62,017 nucleotides of DNA from Methanoregulaceae archaeon UXB-2016 (GTDB taxonomy: Archaea > Halobacteriota > Methanomicrobia > Methanomicrobiales > Methanospirillaceae): NCBI GenBank assembly GCA_004332335.1, contig SISS01000028.1, positions 1 through 62,017 of the forward strand, read 5' to 3'. Positions 52,215-59,790 of this stretch are shown here, piece by piece. The translations under genes and the position numbers were made by a program. Each line of letters opens with the position of its first letter. Within the stretch, counting starts at the first letter, position 1. Below the pieces are notes generated by a model. The model was not told the DNA's origin. It saw only the letters and a list, made by a program, of their open reading frames with translations, and did no database searches.

Positions 52215-52844
52215 ATGCGGACCGACGCCCGCACGTATTCGAACGGCGATACAACGCTCGAGCGAATGGCTCTCGAAGCCGGCGCACTCGGGTACGGTGC
52301 GATCGTGGCCATCGATGCACCGGCGGGTCCGCTCGGCGGGATCCGGGTGATCCCGGGCATCTCGATCAGCGCGCCGAACCCGAACAAGGCCATGGCCAGC
52401 CTCCGGAAGGCCCCGGCCGGCGCCTTTGTCACGCTCCAGCTCGGCGAGGCCGCGTTCAACCGCGCCGCGGCTGCTTTGCCCGGAGTCCACGCCCTCTCGG
52501 GGGCCCACCTCTGCCGGCGGCACGCCTTCGACCATATCACGGCCCGGACCGCGGCCGAACGAGGAGTCGGTGTCGAGCTCCTGCTCGAGCCCCTGGTCCA
52601 GGGGCGGGGTTCTGCCCGCCAGTCGACCCTTCGCCGCTATGCGGACCTGCTCGTGCTCCACGAACGGTACGAGTTTCCGTTCGTGCTCGGCTCGGGGGCC
52701 CACTCCTGCCTCGGGCTCAGGGCGCCCCGCGCTGCATCGGCCCTCTGCGGACTCTTCGGCCTCGACCACGACGCGGTCGAGGCGGCATTCTCCGGGGTCG
52801 AGGCCCTGATGGCGCCGACCTCCCCCGTGCGGGTGGTCGCATGA
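52215..52844 (+). CDS. rnp3: RNase P protein component 3 (Rpp30)
   Basis: A 209-residue TIM-barrel-like protein (TLERMALEAGALGYGAIVAID, VIPGISISAPNPN, HAFDHITARTAAERGVGVEL, HSCLGLRAPRAASALCGLFG), consistent with Rpp30. It helps the RNase P RNA mature tRNA 5' ends. Its stop overlaps the Rpp14 start by ATGA, matching the usual archaeal pair. Confidence 0.9.
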   Translation: MRTDARTYSNGDTTLERMALEAGALGYGAIVAIDAPAGPLGGIRVIPGISISAPNPNKAMASLRKAPAGAFVTLQLGEAAFNRAAAALPGVHALSGAHLCRRHAFDHITARTAAERGVGVELLLEPLVQGRGSARQSTLRRYADLLVLHERYEFPFVLGSGAHSCLGLRAPRAASALCGLFGLDHDAVEAAFSGVEALMAPTSPVRVVA

Positions 52845-53320
52845 AGCCCCGCCCTCCGACCCTCCGGCAGAACCGGCGGTACATTCTCATCCGGATCGCA
52901 CCGTCGTACCCGGCCCTCGAGGGCAAGCCCCTCTATCTGGCCGTCGCCGAGGCCGTGGTCGCCCTCTTCGGGGATCAGGGCGCAGCCCGGATCGACCAGG
53001 CCGTGGTCGCGACCATGCCCGGGCATGCTGTCGTCCGCTGCCGGCGGGGCGAGGAGGAGCGGCTGATCGCGGCCCTGGCCACGGTCACGACCGTCGAAGA
53101 GAGACGGATCGCCCTTCATCCGCGCGCGGTCTCGGGCACGATCCGGAGCCTCAAAGACCGGATCGTTGCGCCGCCGGAGCCGATCGTCCTGGCCGGGGAC
53201 GACGACGAGGGAGCGCCGCGGCGCGTCCGAATCGGCGCGATACGCGTCGATGTGACCGAGCATGATTATAAAGGGGAGAACGTATTACACTTCGAGACCA
53301 TTCATCCTGAGGACAGATAA
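52841..53320 (+). CDS. rnp2: RNase P protein component 2 (Pop5/Rpp14 family)
   Basis: A 159-residue protein: [56 protein letters not shown], with a C-terminal extension (about residues 100-159) beyond the usual Pop5 core. It pairs with Rpp30 in archaeal RNase P. The final A of its TAA is the first base of the psmA ATG. Confidence 0.88.
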   Translation: MKPRPPTLRQNRRYILIRIAPSYPALEGKPLYLAVAEAVVALFGDQGAARIDQAVVATMPGHAVVRCRRGEEERLIAALATVTTVEERRIALHPRAVSGTIRSLKDRIVAPPEPIVLAGDDDEGAPRRVRIGAIRVDVTEHDYKGENVLHFETIHPEDR

Positions 53321-54051
53321 TGCAGCCACAATACCAGATGGGATACGACCGGGCGATCACGGTCTTCTCGCCCGACGGCCGGCTTTACCAGGTCGAATAC
53401 GCCCGGGAGGCGGTCAAGCGCGGCACCACCGCGATCGGAATCAAGGGCAAGGACGGGATCGTCCTGCTCGTCGACAAGCGCGTGAACTCACAGCTCCTGG
53501 AGCCGACCTCGATCGAGAAGATCTTCCGGATCGACGACCATATCGGGGTCGCATCCTCGGGGCTCGTCGGCGACGCCCGCTCGCTCGTCGACCGCGCCCG
53601 GATCGAGAGCCAGATCAACCGGGTCTCGTATGACGAGGAGATGGACGTGGAGATGCTCGCGAAGAAGCTCTGCGACCACATGCAGACCTACACGCAGTTC
53701 GGCGGGGCCCGCCCGTACGGGACGGCCCTGCTGATCGCGGGCCGCTCAGAGGGACAGTTCCGGCTCTTCGAGACGGACCCCTCGGGGACACTCCTCGAGT
53801 ACAAGGCGACAGGCATCGGGATCGGCCGGAACGCGGTGATGAAGGTCTTCGAGGACGAGTACCGCCCCGACCTCACGCTTCAGGAAGCGATCCTGCTCGG
53901 CCTGAAGGCGCTTCACGCCGCAACCGAGGGGAAGTTCGACGTGAACATGGTCGAGATCGGCGTGGTCGCGAACGAGGAGCCCGCATTCCGGAAGATGACC
54001 CGCGAAGAGGTCGCCGGATACGTCGACCTGATCGAGAAGGCGTCGACCTAG
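53320..54051 (+). CDS. psmA: Proteasome subunit alpha
   Basis: A 243-residue 20S proteasome alpha subunit with the alpha-type signature [20 protein letters not shown] and the gating N terminus, then [18 protein letters not shown] and [14 protein letters not shown]. It forms the outer rings of the proteasome. It lies in the conserved cluster with RNase P and SBDS genes. Ends with TAG. Confidence 0.97.
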   Translation: MQPQYQMGYDRAITVFSPDGRLYQVEYAREAVKRGTTAIGIKGKDGIVLLVDKRVNSQLLEPTSIEKIFRIDDHIGVASSGLVGDARSLVDRARIESQINRVSYDEEMDVEMLAKKLCDHMQTYTQFGGARPYGTALLIAGRSEGQFRLFETDPSGTLLEYKATGIGIGRNAVMKVFEDEYRPDLTLQEAILLGLKALHAATEGKFDVNMVEIGVVANEEPAFRKMTREEVAGYVDLIEKAST

Positions 54052-54060
54052 GGGGCATCG

Positions 54061-54765
54061 ATGATACCCCTGGACCATGCCGTGGTCGCGCGACTCGAGA
54101 GTCACGGCGAACGATTCGAGCTCCTGGTCGACCCCGACCAGGCCAGCCGGTTCCGCCACGGCGAGGAGGTCGAGCTCGAGGACGTGGTCGCCTCCCTCTT
54201 CATCTTCGAGAACGCCTCGAAGGCCGACCGGGCCTCGGAAGAGGCCCTGAAGAAGGTCTTCCACTCGACCGTCTTCGAGGAGGTCGCGCCCCAGATCATC
54301 AAGAAGGGCGAGATCCAGCTGACCGCCGATCAGCGACGGCAGCTGATTGCGGACAAGCGGAGGCAGGTCGTCGCGTTCATCGCCAGGAACGCGGTCAACC
54401 CCCAGACGGGCCTGCCTCACCCGGCAAAACGGATCGAGATGGCGATGGAGGAGGCGCGGGTCGGGATCGATCCCTGCCGGCACCTCGACGCACTCGTGAA
54501 GGAGACGGTCAAAGCGCTTCGGCCCATCCTCCCGATCCGGTTCGAGGAGCTCCGGCTCGCGGTCCGGATCCCGCCCGACAACGCGGCCCGGGCCTTTGCC
54601 GATATCGCGGCGGCCGCGACGATCGAGCAGGAGGAGTGGCAGAAGGACGGCTCCTGGATCTGCGTGGTCCGGATCCCGGCCGGGATCCAGGACGATTTCT
54701 ACTCGCTCGTCAACCGGCTCGCGAAGGGCGACGCCGATGTCCGGAAGCTCAAACAAATATATTAA
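54061..54765 (+). CDS. sdo1: Ribosome maturation protein SBDS
   Basis: A 234-residue SBDS/Sdo1: N-terminal FYSH domain (ERFELLVDPDQASRFRHGEE), KKGEIQLTADQRRQLIADKR, PQTGLPHPAKRIEMAMEEA and a C-terminal ferredoxin-like domain. It helps release the anti-association factor aIF6 from the large subunit. In many archaea exosome genes follow it; here L37ae follows after 47 bases with its own promoter. Confidence 0.96.
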   Translation: MIPLDHAVVARLESHGERFELLVDPDQASRFRHGEEVELEDVVASLFIFENASKADRASEEALKKVFHSTVFEEVAPQIIKKGEIQLTADQRRQLIADKRRQVVAFIARNAVNPQTGLPHPAKRIEMAMEEARVGIDPCRHLDALVKETVKALRPILPIRFEELRLAVRIPPDNAARAFADIAAAATIEQEEWQKDGSWICVVRIPAGIQDDFYSLVNRLAKGDADVRKLKQIY

Positions 54766-54776
54766 GCCAGAGCGCC

Positions 54777-54787
54777 GATAAATAAAG
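54777..54787 (+). promoter_or_regulatory. TATA-like box for the L37ae operon
   Basis: GATAAATAAAG lies 26-36 bases before ATG 54813, at leaderless spacing, marking a separate transcription unit after SBDS. Confidence 0.6.
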
Positions 54788-54812
54788 ACTGCATTCCGAG
54801 GGCAGAGGTCTT

Positions 54813-55106
54813 ATGGCACGTTCGCAGAAAAAGCACAAGGCAAAGGGCAAGGTCACCGGCAGCTCCGGTCGTTTCGGATGCCGGTACGGACGGTTCATCC
54901 GCAAGCGCGTCAACGAGATGGAGAAGATCACGAATGCGCTCCACCGCTGTGAGCGCTGTGACACGTTCGCAGTTCAGCGGAAAGGCACCGGCATCTGGAC
55001 GTGCCGCAAGTGCGGGTTCACGTTTGCGGGCGGCGCGTACGTGCCGCAGACGCCGATCCAGGCCGTTGCGGTCCGGACGATCGAGAGGATGCTGAAGGGG
55101 GTATAA
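54813..55106 (+). CDS. rpl37ae: 50S ribosomal protein L37ae
   Basis: A 97-residue zinc-ribbon ribosomal protein: [18 protein letters not shown], then [31 protein letters not shown] with the four Zn-binding Cys. Followed seven bases later by rpoP, a conserved archaeal arrangement. Confidence 0.96.
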   Translation: MARSQKKHKAKGKVTGSSGRFGCRYGRFIRKRVNEMEKITNALHRCERCDTFAVQRKGTGIWTCRKCGFTFAGGAYVPQTPIQAVAVRTIERMLKGV

Positions 55107-55113
55107 CCTCTTT

Positions 55114-55248
55114 ATGACCGCCAGCTACAAATGCGCGCGGTGCAAGCACAGAGTTGAGATAGATGTCAACGTGCGCTGCCCGTATTGCGGGCACAGGATC
55201 CTCTTCAAGGAGCGCGGGGCCGGGATCAAAGAGCTGAAAGCTCGATGA
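55114..55248 (+). CDS. rpoP: DNA-directed RNA polymerase subunit P
   Basis: A 44-residue zinc-ribbon protein with [28 protein letters not shown] and the C-terminal Gly-Ala-Gly-Ile-Lys segment, matching RpoP (Rpb12). It is part of archaeal RNA polymerase. The gene follows L37ae and its TGA overlaps the ATG of the Brix gene (ATGA). Confidence 0.95.
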   Translation: MTASYKCARCKHRVEIDVNVRCPYCGHRILFKERGAGIKELKAR

Positions 55249-55664
55249 CCCTGGTCTCGACCTCGCGAAAGGCGGCGCCCGGAGTCCGGGCGCTCGCGCG
55301 CGGGCTCGCGTTCGCGCTCGAGGGACGATATATGGCGCGGGGCAAAACCGGCCTCCGCGAGCTCGTCACCCTCGACCGCATACTCTCACTCTTTATCCTC
55401 GAGTCCGACGGGCTCCGATTTCGTATCTTTGTCGACGGGGAGCTACGGGCCTCGTTTCGGGTGACCGCCCACGAGGAACGTGTCCGATCGGACCTCTTCG
55501 ATCGCCGGCTCCTGGCCGCGGCATGGCTCCGGGAGCAGCTCCCGCCTGAGTTCGATGCCGGCCCGCTCGACGACGGCTGGGACCTCGGGTACGACGGGCC
55601 CCAGCGGCTCCAGTACCGGCTCCGGCTCGTCCCCGACGAGGGATCCGATGGGGACGACGCCTGA
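55245..55664 (+). CDS. Brix domain ribosome biogenesis protein
   Basis: A 139-residue archaeal Brix/IMP4-like protein starting [24 protein letters not shown], then [15 protein letters not shown] and a C-terminal part with [15 protein letters not shown]. Brix proteins bind pre-rRNA during ribosome assembly. It overlaps rpoP at its start and Pcc1 at its end. Confidence 0.85.
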   Translation: MTLVSTSRKAAPGVRALARGLAFALEGRYMARGKTGLRELVTLDRILSLFILESDGLRFRIFVDGELRASFRVTAHEERVRSDLFDRRLLAAAWLREQLPPEFDAGPLDDGWDLGYDGPQRLQYRLRLVPDEGSDGDDA

Positions 55665-55935
55665 CGGCCACGAGGCGATCTTTCGCTTCTCGACGCCGCG
55701 GGCCGCCGACCACCTGGCCGCGCTCGCGCCCGAGCTCGTCGACGAAGAGGGGATGCGCTCGTCCGCGTCGCTCCGGCTCGCAGACGACGAGACGCTCGAG
55801 CTCGTCGTGACCGCTCCCGATCTCCCGTCGCTCCGGGCGGCTCTGAACATGTGGCTCCGGCTCGTCCGTGTCGCGGACGAGACGGCGGGGCTCATCGAGA
55901 AGGGGATCGACGGGCTTCAACACCCCGACAATTAA
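55648..55935 (+). CDS. pcc1: KEOPS complex subunit Pcc1
   Basis: A 95-residue protein (HEAIFRFSTPRAADHLAALAPELVDEE, ETLELVVTAPDLPSLRAALNMWLRLV) with the dimerisation fold of Pcc1. It organises the KEOPS complex for t6A modification of tRNA. ATG 55648 lies inside the end of the Brix gene. In many archaea prefoldin beta follows next; here the cluster ends. Confidence 0.88.
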   Translation: MGTTPDGHEAIFRFSTPRAADHLAALAPELVDEEGMRSSASLRLADDETLELVVTAPDLPSLRAALNMWLRLVRVADETAGLIEKGIDGLQHPDN

Positions 55936-55966
55936 GATCCCGGGACGGGTCCGCGCCCGAAGGTGC

Positions 55967-56911
55967 ATGCACCGTCGACCAATTCCGGCTATCCTTTTTT
56001 TCTCCGAGAGCGAAGCTGAATTCGTGGCTCGTGCATCCCGTCTCCTGAGGTATCTCGGCATGGCCCTCCTTGCTCTTCTCGTCATCGTCTACCTCGTCGT
56101 GCCGATCAGCTTTGCGGCGTACGCCTCGCTCCGGCATCCAGATGCAGTCGGCGCGCCGCCCGATGGCTTTGCAAACCCCAGCCTCACGGCCGAGGACGGC
56201 GTCCCGCTCGCGGCCTGGTGCGCCCCGTCCACGAACGGGGCCGCGGTCGTCCTCCTCCACGGCGGCACGGGGTCGCGCGAGGAGGTGCGGGCGCACGCCG
56301 CCATGCTCCGCGACGCCGGTTTCGGCGTGCTCGCCCTCGACCTGCGGGGCCACGGCGCAAGCGGAGGCCACGGCAACGCGTTCGGCTGGGAGGGGACCCG
56401 CGATGTCCATGCGGCCGTCGCGTACCTCGAGGCGCAGGACGGCGTCCGGGCGATCGGCGGGCTCGGTCTCTCCCTCGGCGGCGAGGTCCTGCTCGGCGCG
56501 CTCAGCACGACGCCGGGACTGAAAGCCGTTGTGAGCGACGGCGCGACCTACCGGTCGACCGGCGAGTACGTGGCCGTGCCCGGACGAGAGGGAATCGTCC
56601 AGAGCGGCGTGACCCGCCTGGTCTACGCCGCGACCGGACTCTTCACGGGCGACGAGCCGCCGATCCCCATCGTGGCCTCGATCGCCGGGGCGACGAACAC
56701 CCGCCTCCTCGTGATCGCGGCCGGCGAAGAGCCGGACGAGGCCAGGTACGGCACGGCCTTCGTGGCATCCGCAGGCGGAGACCGGGCCGAGCTCTGGGTC
56801 GTGCCGGGGGCGGGGCATACGGGCGCGTATGCGCTCGACCCCGACGCCTATACCGCCCGGGTCACGGGATTCCTTCGCTCGGCCCTGCTCGCCGGCCCCA
56901 GCAGCCCATAA
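55967..56911 (+). CDS. Membrane-anchored alpha/beta hydrolase
   Basis: An alpha/beta hydrolase with an N-terminal membrane segment (MALLALLVIVYLVVPISFAA, residues about 32-51), AVVLLHGGTGSREE (oxyanion region), VLALDLRGHGASGG, the nucleophile elbow GLGLSLGG (Ser), and a final GAGHTGAY (His). Probably an extracytoplasmic esterase or peptidase. The start is uncertain: an ATTAAG box near 55931 favours ATG 55967; a GTG near 56023 or ATG 56060 would still include the membrane segment. Confidence 0.82.
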   Translation: MHRRPIPAILFFSESEAEFVARASRLLRYLGMALLALLVIVYLVVPISFAAYASLRHPDAVGAPPDGFANPSLTAEDGVPLAAWCAPSTNGAAVVLLHGGTGSREEVRAHAAMLRDAGFGVLALDLRGHGASGGHGNAFGWEGTRDVHAAVAYLEAQDGVRAIGGLGLSLGGEVLLGALSTTPGLKAVVSDGATYRSTGEYVAVPGREGIVQSGVTRLVYAATGLFTGDEPPIPIVASIAGATNTRLLVIAAGEEPDEARYGTAFVASAGGDRAELWVVPGAGHTGAYALDPDAYTARVTGFLRSALLAGPSSP

Positions 56912-56966
56912 GGATCGGTGCCGGCGGCCGGGCGTCGGGACCGGTGCAAGCCACCCGGACGAGCGG

Positions 56967-57449
56967 TCAGGTCCCGTCCGGAATGGTGACGGCGGCGTTC
57001 AGGGCGGCGACCTTCCGGGCATCGCCGATCTCCTTCTTCGTGAAGGCGAACTCGCCGATCACCCGGACGCCCTTCGCTTCGAGGGCCGCCCGGAGCGTGG
57101 GAAAGGTCTCGCCGGCCTGCGCACCGCAGGTGGCGAAGAGCACGGCGGTCCTGCCCTCGGCGCCCAGGAGCGCATCGACCGCCCCGTTCACCACTGGCGT
57201 CGCCCGTCCGGCCCAGACCGGCGTACCCAGCACGATCCGGTCGTACGTCGAGACGTCGATCGACGACGGCTCGATCGGGTCGCGATCTCCGCCACGCGCC
57301 CGGATGATCCCGAGCGTGTACGCCGTGAGCCTCGAGTACGGTTGCCGGGGCCTCACCTCGACGAGGTCGCCGCCGCTGACGTCCCGGACCCGCTCTGCAA
57401 GCCCGCGGGTCACCCCCGAGTACGAGTGGTAGATGATGACGGTCTTCAT
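56967..57449 (-). CDS. Flavodoxin family protein
   Basis: A 160-residue flavodoxin: the phosphate-binding loop in VIIYHSYSGVTRGLAERV, YDRIVLGTPVWAGRATPVV and AVLFATCGAQAGETFP. It should carry FMN and transfer electrons, possibly under iron limitation or stress. ATG 57449 is the first codon of the domain. Convergent with the hydrolase gene. Confidence 0.92.
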   Translation of the reverse strand: MKTVIIYHSYSGVTRGLAERVRDVSGGDLVEVRPRQPYSRLTAYTLGIIRARGGDRDPIEPSSIDVSTYDRIVLGTPVWAGRATPVVNGAVDALLGAEGRTAVLFATCGAQAGETFPTLRAALEAKGVRVIGEFAFTKKEIGDARKVAALNAAVTIPDGT

Positions 57450-57977
57450 GGTTGCCTCACCTCCCCTCCGACCCGGAAGAGTAAAAGATCGTCGCTTCCC
57501 GGGCCGGGCGCCGGGTCCGGGCGCGTCGTGGCCGGACGGCGAGGCCGACCTGGCCGTCCCGATCAGGAGATAACTCGATAACTCACGCCATGCAGCCGAA
57601 CTTCACGGCCGTACAGAGGTCCGCGAGCATGGGCCGGGAGCGAGCTCCGCGGGTTACGCGCCGAGGGCCGGCCGCGAGCGTAAAGACCAGGGCCTGGCAG
57701 AGCGGGGACGGAGTTTCAGAGTAATGTGGCGGCATAGTGCTGCTGGCCGCCTCCCCCCCATTCCCCGAGATGATGATAGAGCTTGGCGGGCATCCTCGTT
57801 CGTCAGGGTGGACGGTGAGATCCAACCCCCCCCCCGACTAGAAAGCCGGAGCACCAGGAGGTACGCCGCTGCATCCACCTTGACCGCAGTACGGCGGCCC
57901 CGATCAGTGATGGGAAGAGAGCTGATGGCGGACCGTGGGTGGTGCGCGAACCTGCACGCGGTTGGGAAAAAAGGGGG
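57450..57977. other. 528-base region without a supported gene
   Basis: Frames here are short, start poorly and show no recognisable domain. A run of ten C at about 57826-57835 and mixed GC-rich sequence are the only notable things. I see no tRNA, repeat array or transposon end. Confidence 0.4.
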
Positions 57978-58721
57978 TTAATTTGTTGTCTTGACCTCGG
58001 CGAGGGCCAGATCAGCCACGGCGTGGCTGAAGGAGAGAAACAGCGAGTCGTCAGACTTGTTCACGACATGGGTCGTCCTGAGCGCGTAGCTCGGGGTCGT
58101 GTTGTTGTCGTAGAGTGATGCCGGGTTCTCGGCGAATGCGAGGACCATCTCGTCCCCGATCGTGGTGTTGTTGAAGTCGCCGCCGAGCTGGTTGAACTGC
58201 TCGACAGTGTAGTTCTGCTCCTCGGTCACGTTCGCATCGAGTCGGATCGACTTGGTCCCGCCCGGGTGCATGCCGACCACGGCCATCGAGATCGCGTCGT
58301 ACTCCTTGCCGAAGAGCGTGTAGTTCGCTCCACTGCTCGGTGCGAGGATGGGAAGGGTCTTTACGCTATCGTTGTACGGCAGGCCCGCGTCGATCACGAG
58401 CGGCGAGACCAGGAAGACCGATCGGTTCTCCTTGATCGCATTCGAGTACAGGGTCTGGCTGCTGGTCAGAATCGGCCGGTTCTGGTCGTCACGGATGGTC
58501 ACGTCGGTCGTCACGACCGATCCGGCTTTCACCGTCTGGAACATGTTGAGCCAGCTCGTCCCCATTGAAGAGACGACCATCAGGACCACAAAGAGGACGC
58601 CAACCGAGACGAAGAGGACCTTCTTCCAGAGGGCCGTCCCCGGCTCCTCGGCCGGTTTTGCCGGGCCCTTGCGCTTGGTGGACTGGTTCCGCCCGGCCTT
58701 CGGTCTGGGCTGATCTGTCAT
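57978..58721 (-). CDS. Membrane-anchored exported protein, function unknown
   Basis: A 247-residue protein with a basic N terminus, one membrane segment at about residues 34-56 (VLFVSVGVLFVVLMVVSSMG) and an external part with several N-glycosylation sites (NRS, NDS, NYT, NTT, NNT, NKS). The external part has FKBP-like wording (VKAGSVVTTDVTIRDD and a MHPGGTKSIRL turn), so it may be a degenerate peptidyl-prolyl-isomerase-like domain, but I am not sure. A TTTATCAC box at 58745-58753 (minus strand) supports ATG 58721. Confidence 0.75.
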   Translation of the reverse strand: MTDQPRPKAGRNQSTKRKGPAKPAEEPGTALWKKVLFVSVGVLFVVLMVVSSMGTSWLNMFQTVKAGSVVTTDVTIRDDQNRPILTSSQTLYSNAIKENRSVFLVSPLVIDAGLPYNDSVKTLPILAPSSGANYTLFGKEYDAISMAVVGMHPGGTKSIRLDANVTEEQNYTVEQFNQLGGDFNNTTIGDEMVLAFAENPASLYDNNTTPSYALRTTHVVNKSDDSLFLSFSHAVADLALAEVKTTN

Positions 58722-58744
58722 TTCGTATAGGTCGTCCGTCGGGC

Positions 58745-58753
58745 GTGATAAAC
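58745..58753 (-). promoter_or_regulatory. TATA-like box for the 58721 gene
   Basis: GTTTATCAC on the minus strand lies 24-32 bases before ATG 58721, at leaderless spacing. Confidence 0.5.
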
Positions 58754-58823
58754 ATAGGGTTTTTCCCCGTTCGGATTCGGGGACTGAATGCGTATCCCGA
58801 GCGGAGTCGACCGTACCTGTTCG

Positions 58824-59737
58824 ATGGGAGGCCGGGACGAGGTCGGGGTGGCACTAAGGCTCGTATTCGTCGGGCTCGCCTGGGGGGGGGGCGTACGTTG
58901 CGGGCCGATTCGTGGCCGGGGAGATGAGCCCCGTCCTCGCGGTCGCCCTCCGCTTCCTGCTCGCCTCGCTCTGCCTCGGCTTCGTCCTGCTCTCCGCACC
59001 GCGCGGGACAAGGTCCATCGCGCGCGTCGATCTCCCGGCCGTCCTCTTCCTCGGGCTCTCGGGCGTCTTCGGGTTCAACCTCCTCTTCTTCCTCGGCCTC
59101 GAGTCGACCGGCGCAGTCACCGGCACCCTGATCGGAGCGACGAACCCGGTCCTCACGGCCGTGCTTGGCCGCCCTCCTCCTCCGCGAGCGGCTCGAGCCC
59201 CACCAGTGGTTCGGCGTGGCCCTCTCGTCGGCCGGCGTCCTGGCCGTGGTCACGAACGGATCGCCCGCGGCCCTCTTCGCCCTCCGGCTCAACCCGAGCG
59301 ATCTTCTCCTCTTTGCCGGGGTCGTCTGCTGGGCCGTCTACTCGGTCGCCGGTCGGGGGCTCGCCCGGCGATATCCCGCAGTCACGGTCACGGCCTGCGC
59401 CTACTTCACCGGGACCGTCCTGATCCTCCCGCTCGCCGTCCTTGAGGCGACCAGGAGCCAGGGGTCGGTCCTCCCCGCATCGCCGCCGGCCGTCTGGGCG
59501 GCCCTCCTCTTCCTTGCCACGGTCTGCTCGGTCCTCGGCTTCGTCTGGTGGAACCGGGGCGTGGCCGTGCTCGGGCCCGCACGGACCGCCGCCTTCTACA
59601 ACCTGGTCCCGGTCTCGGGGCTCGTGCTCGGGAGCCTCCTCCTCGGCGAGGCCGTGACCCCGGTCCATCTCGGGGGGGCCGTCCTCGTCGGCGCCGGGGT
59701 CTACCTGGCCGTGCGCGGCCCGCCCGGACGGCCATAG
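58824..59737 (+). pseudogene. EamA/DMT-family transporter with two +1 frameshifts
   Basis: Three consecutive frames give one EamA transporter. VALRLVFVGLAWGG comes first. The second frame gives AYVAGRFVAGEMSPVLAVAL, LFLGLSGVFGFNLLFFLGLE and a GATNPVLTAVL segment. The third gives AALLLRERLEPHQWFGVALS, GFVWWNRGVAVLGPARTAAF and LVPVSGLVLGSLLLGE to a TAG. The first shift lies in a run of ten G at 58882-58891, where nine would be in frame. The second lies near 59167, where one extra G separates VL from AALLL. Members move small metabolites. Either two slippage errors or a recent pseudogene; the start is uncertain (ATG 58824 or 58788). Confidence 0.78.
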
Positions 59738-59743
59738 GGAGCC

Positions 59744-59754
59744 GAAATAAAAGG
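59744..59754 (+). promoter_or_regulatory. TATA-like box for the beta-helix surface protein
   Basis: GAAATAAAAGG lies 37-47 bases before ATG 59791, implying a short leader of about 10-20 bases. Confidence 0.5.
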
Positions 59755-59790
59755 CCAAATCCTTTTCTTTCACCGATCCAACACATCTAT

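Noticed and set aside
57583..57981. Small frames of 60-85 codons on both strands
   Set aside because: No start context, no domain and compositional shadow character.
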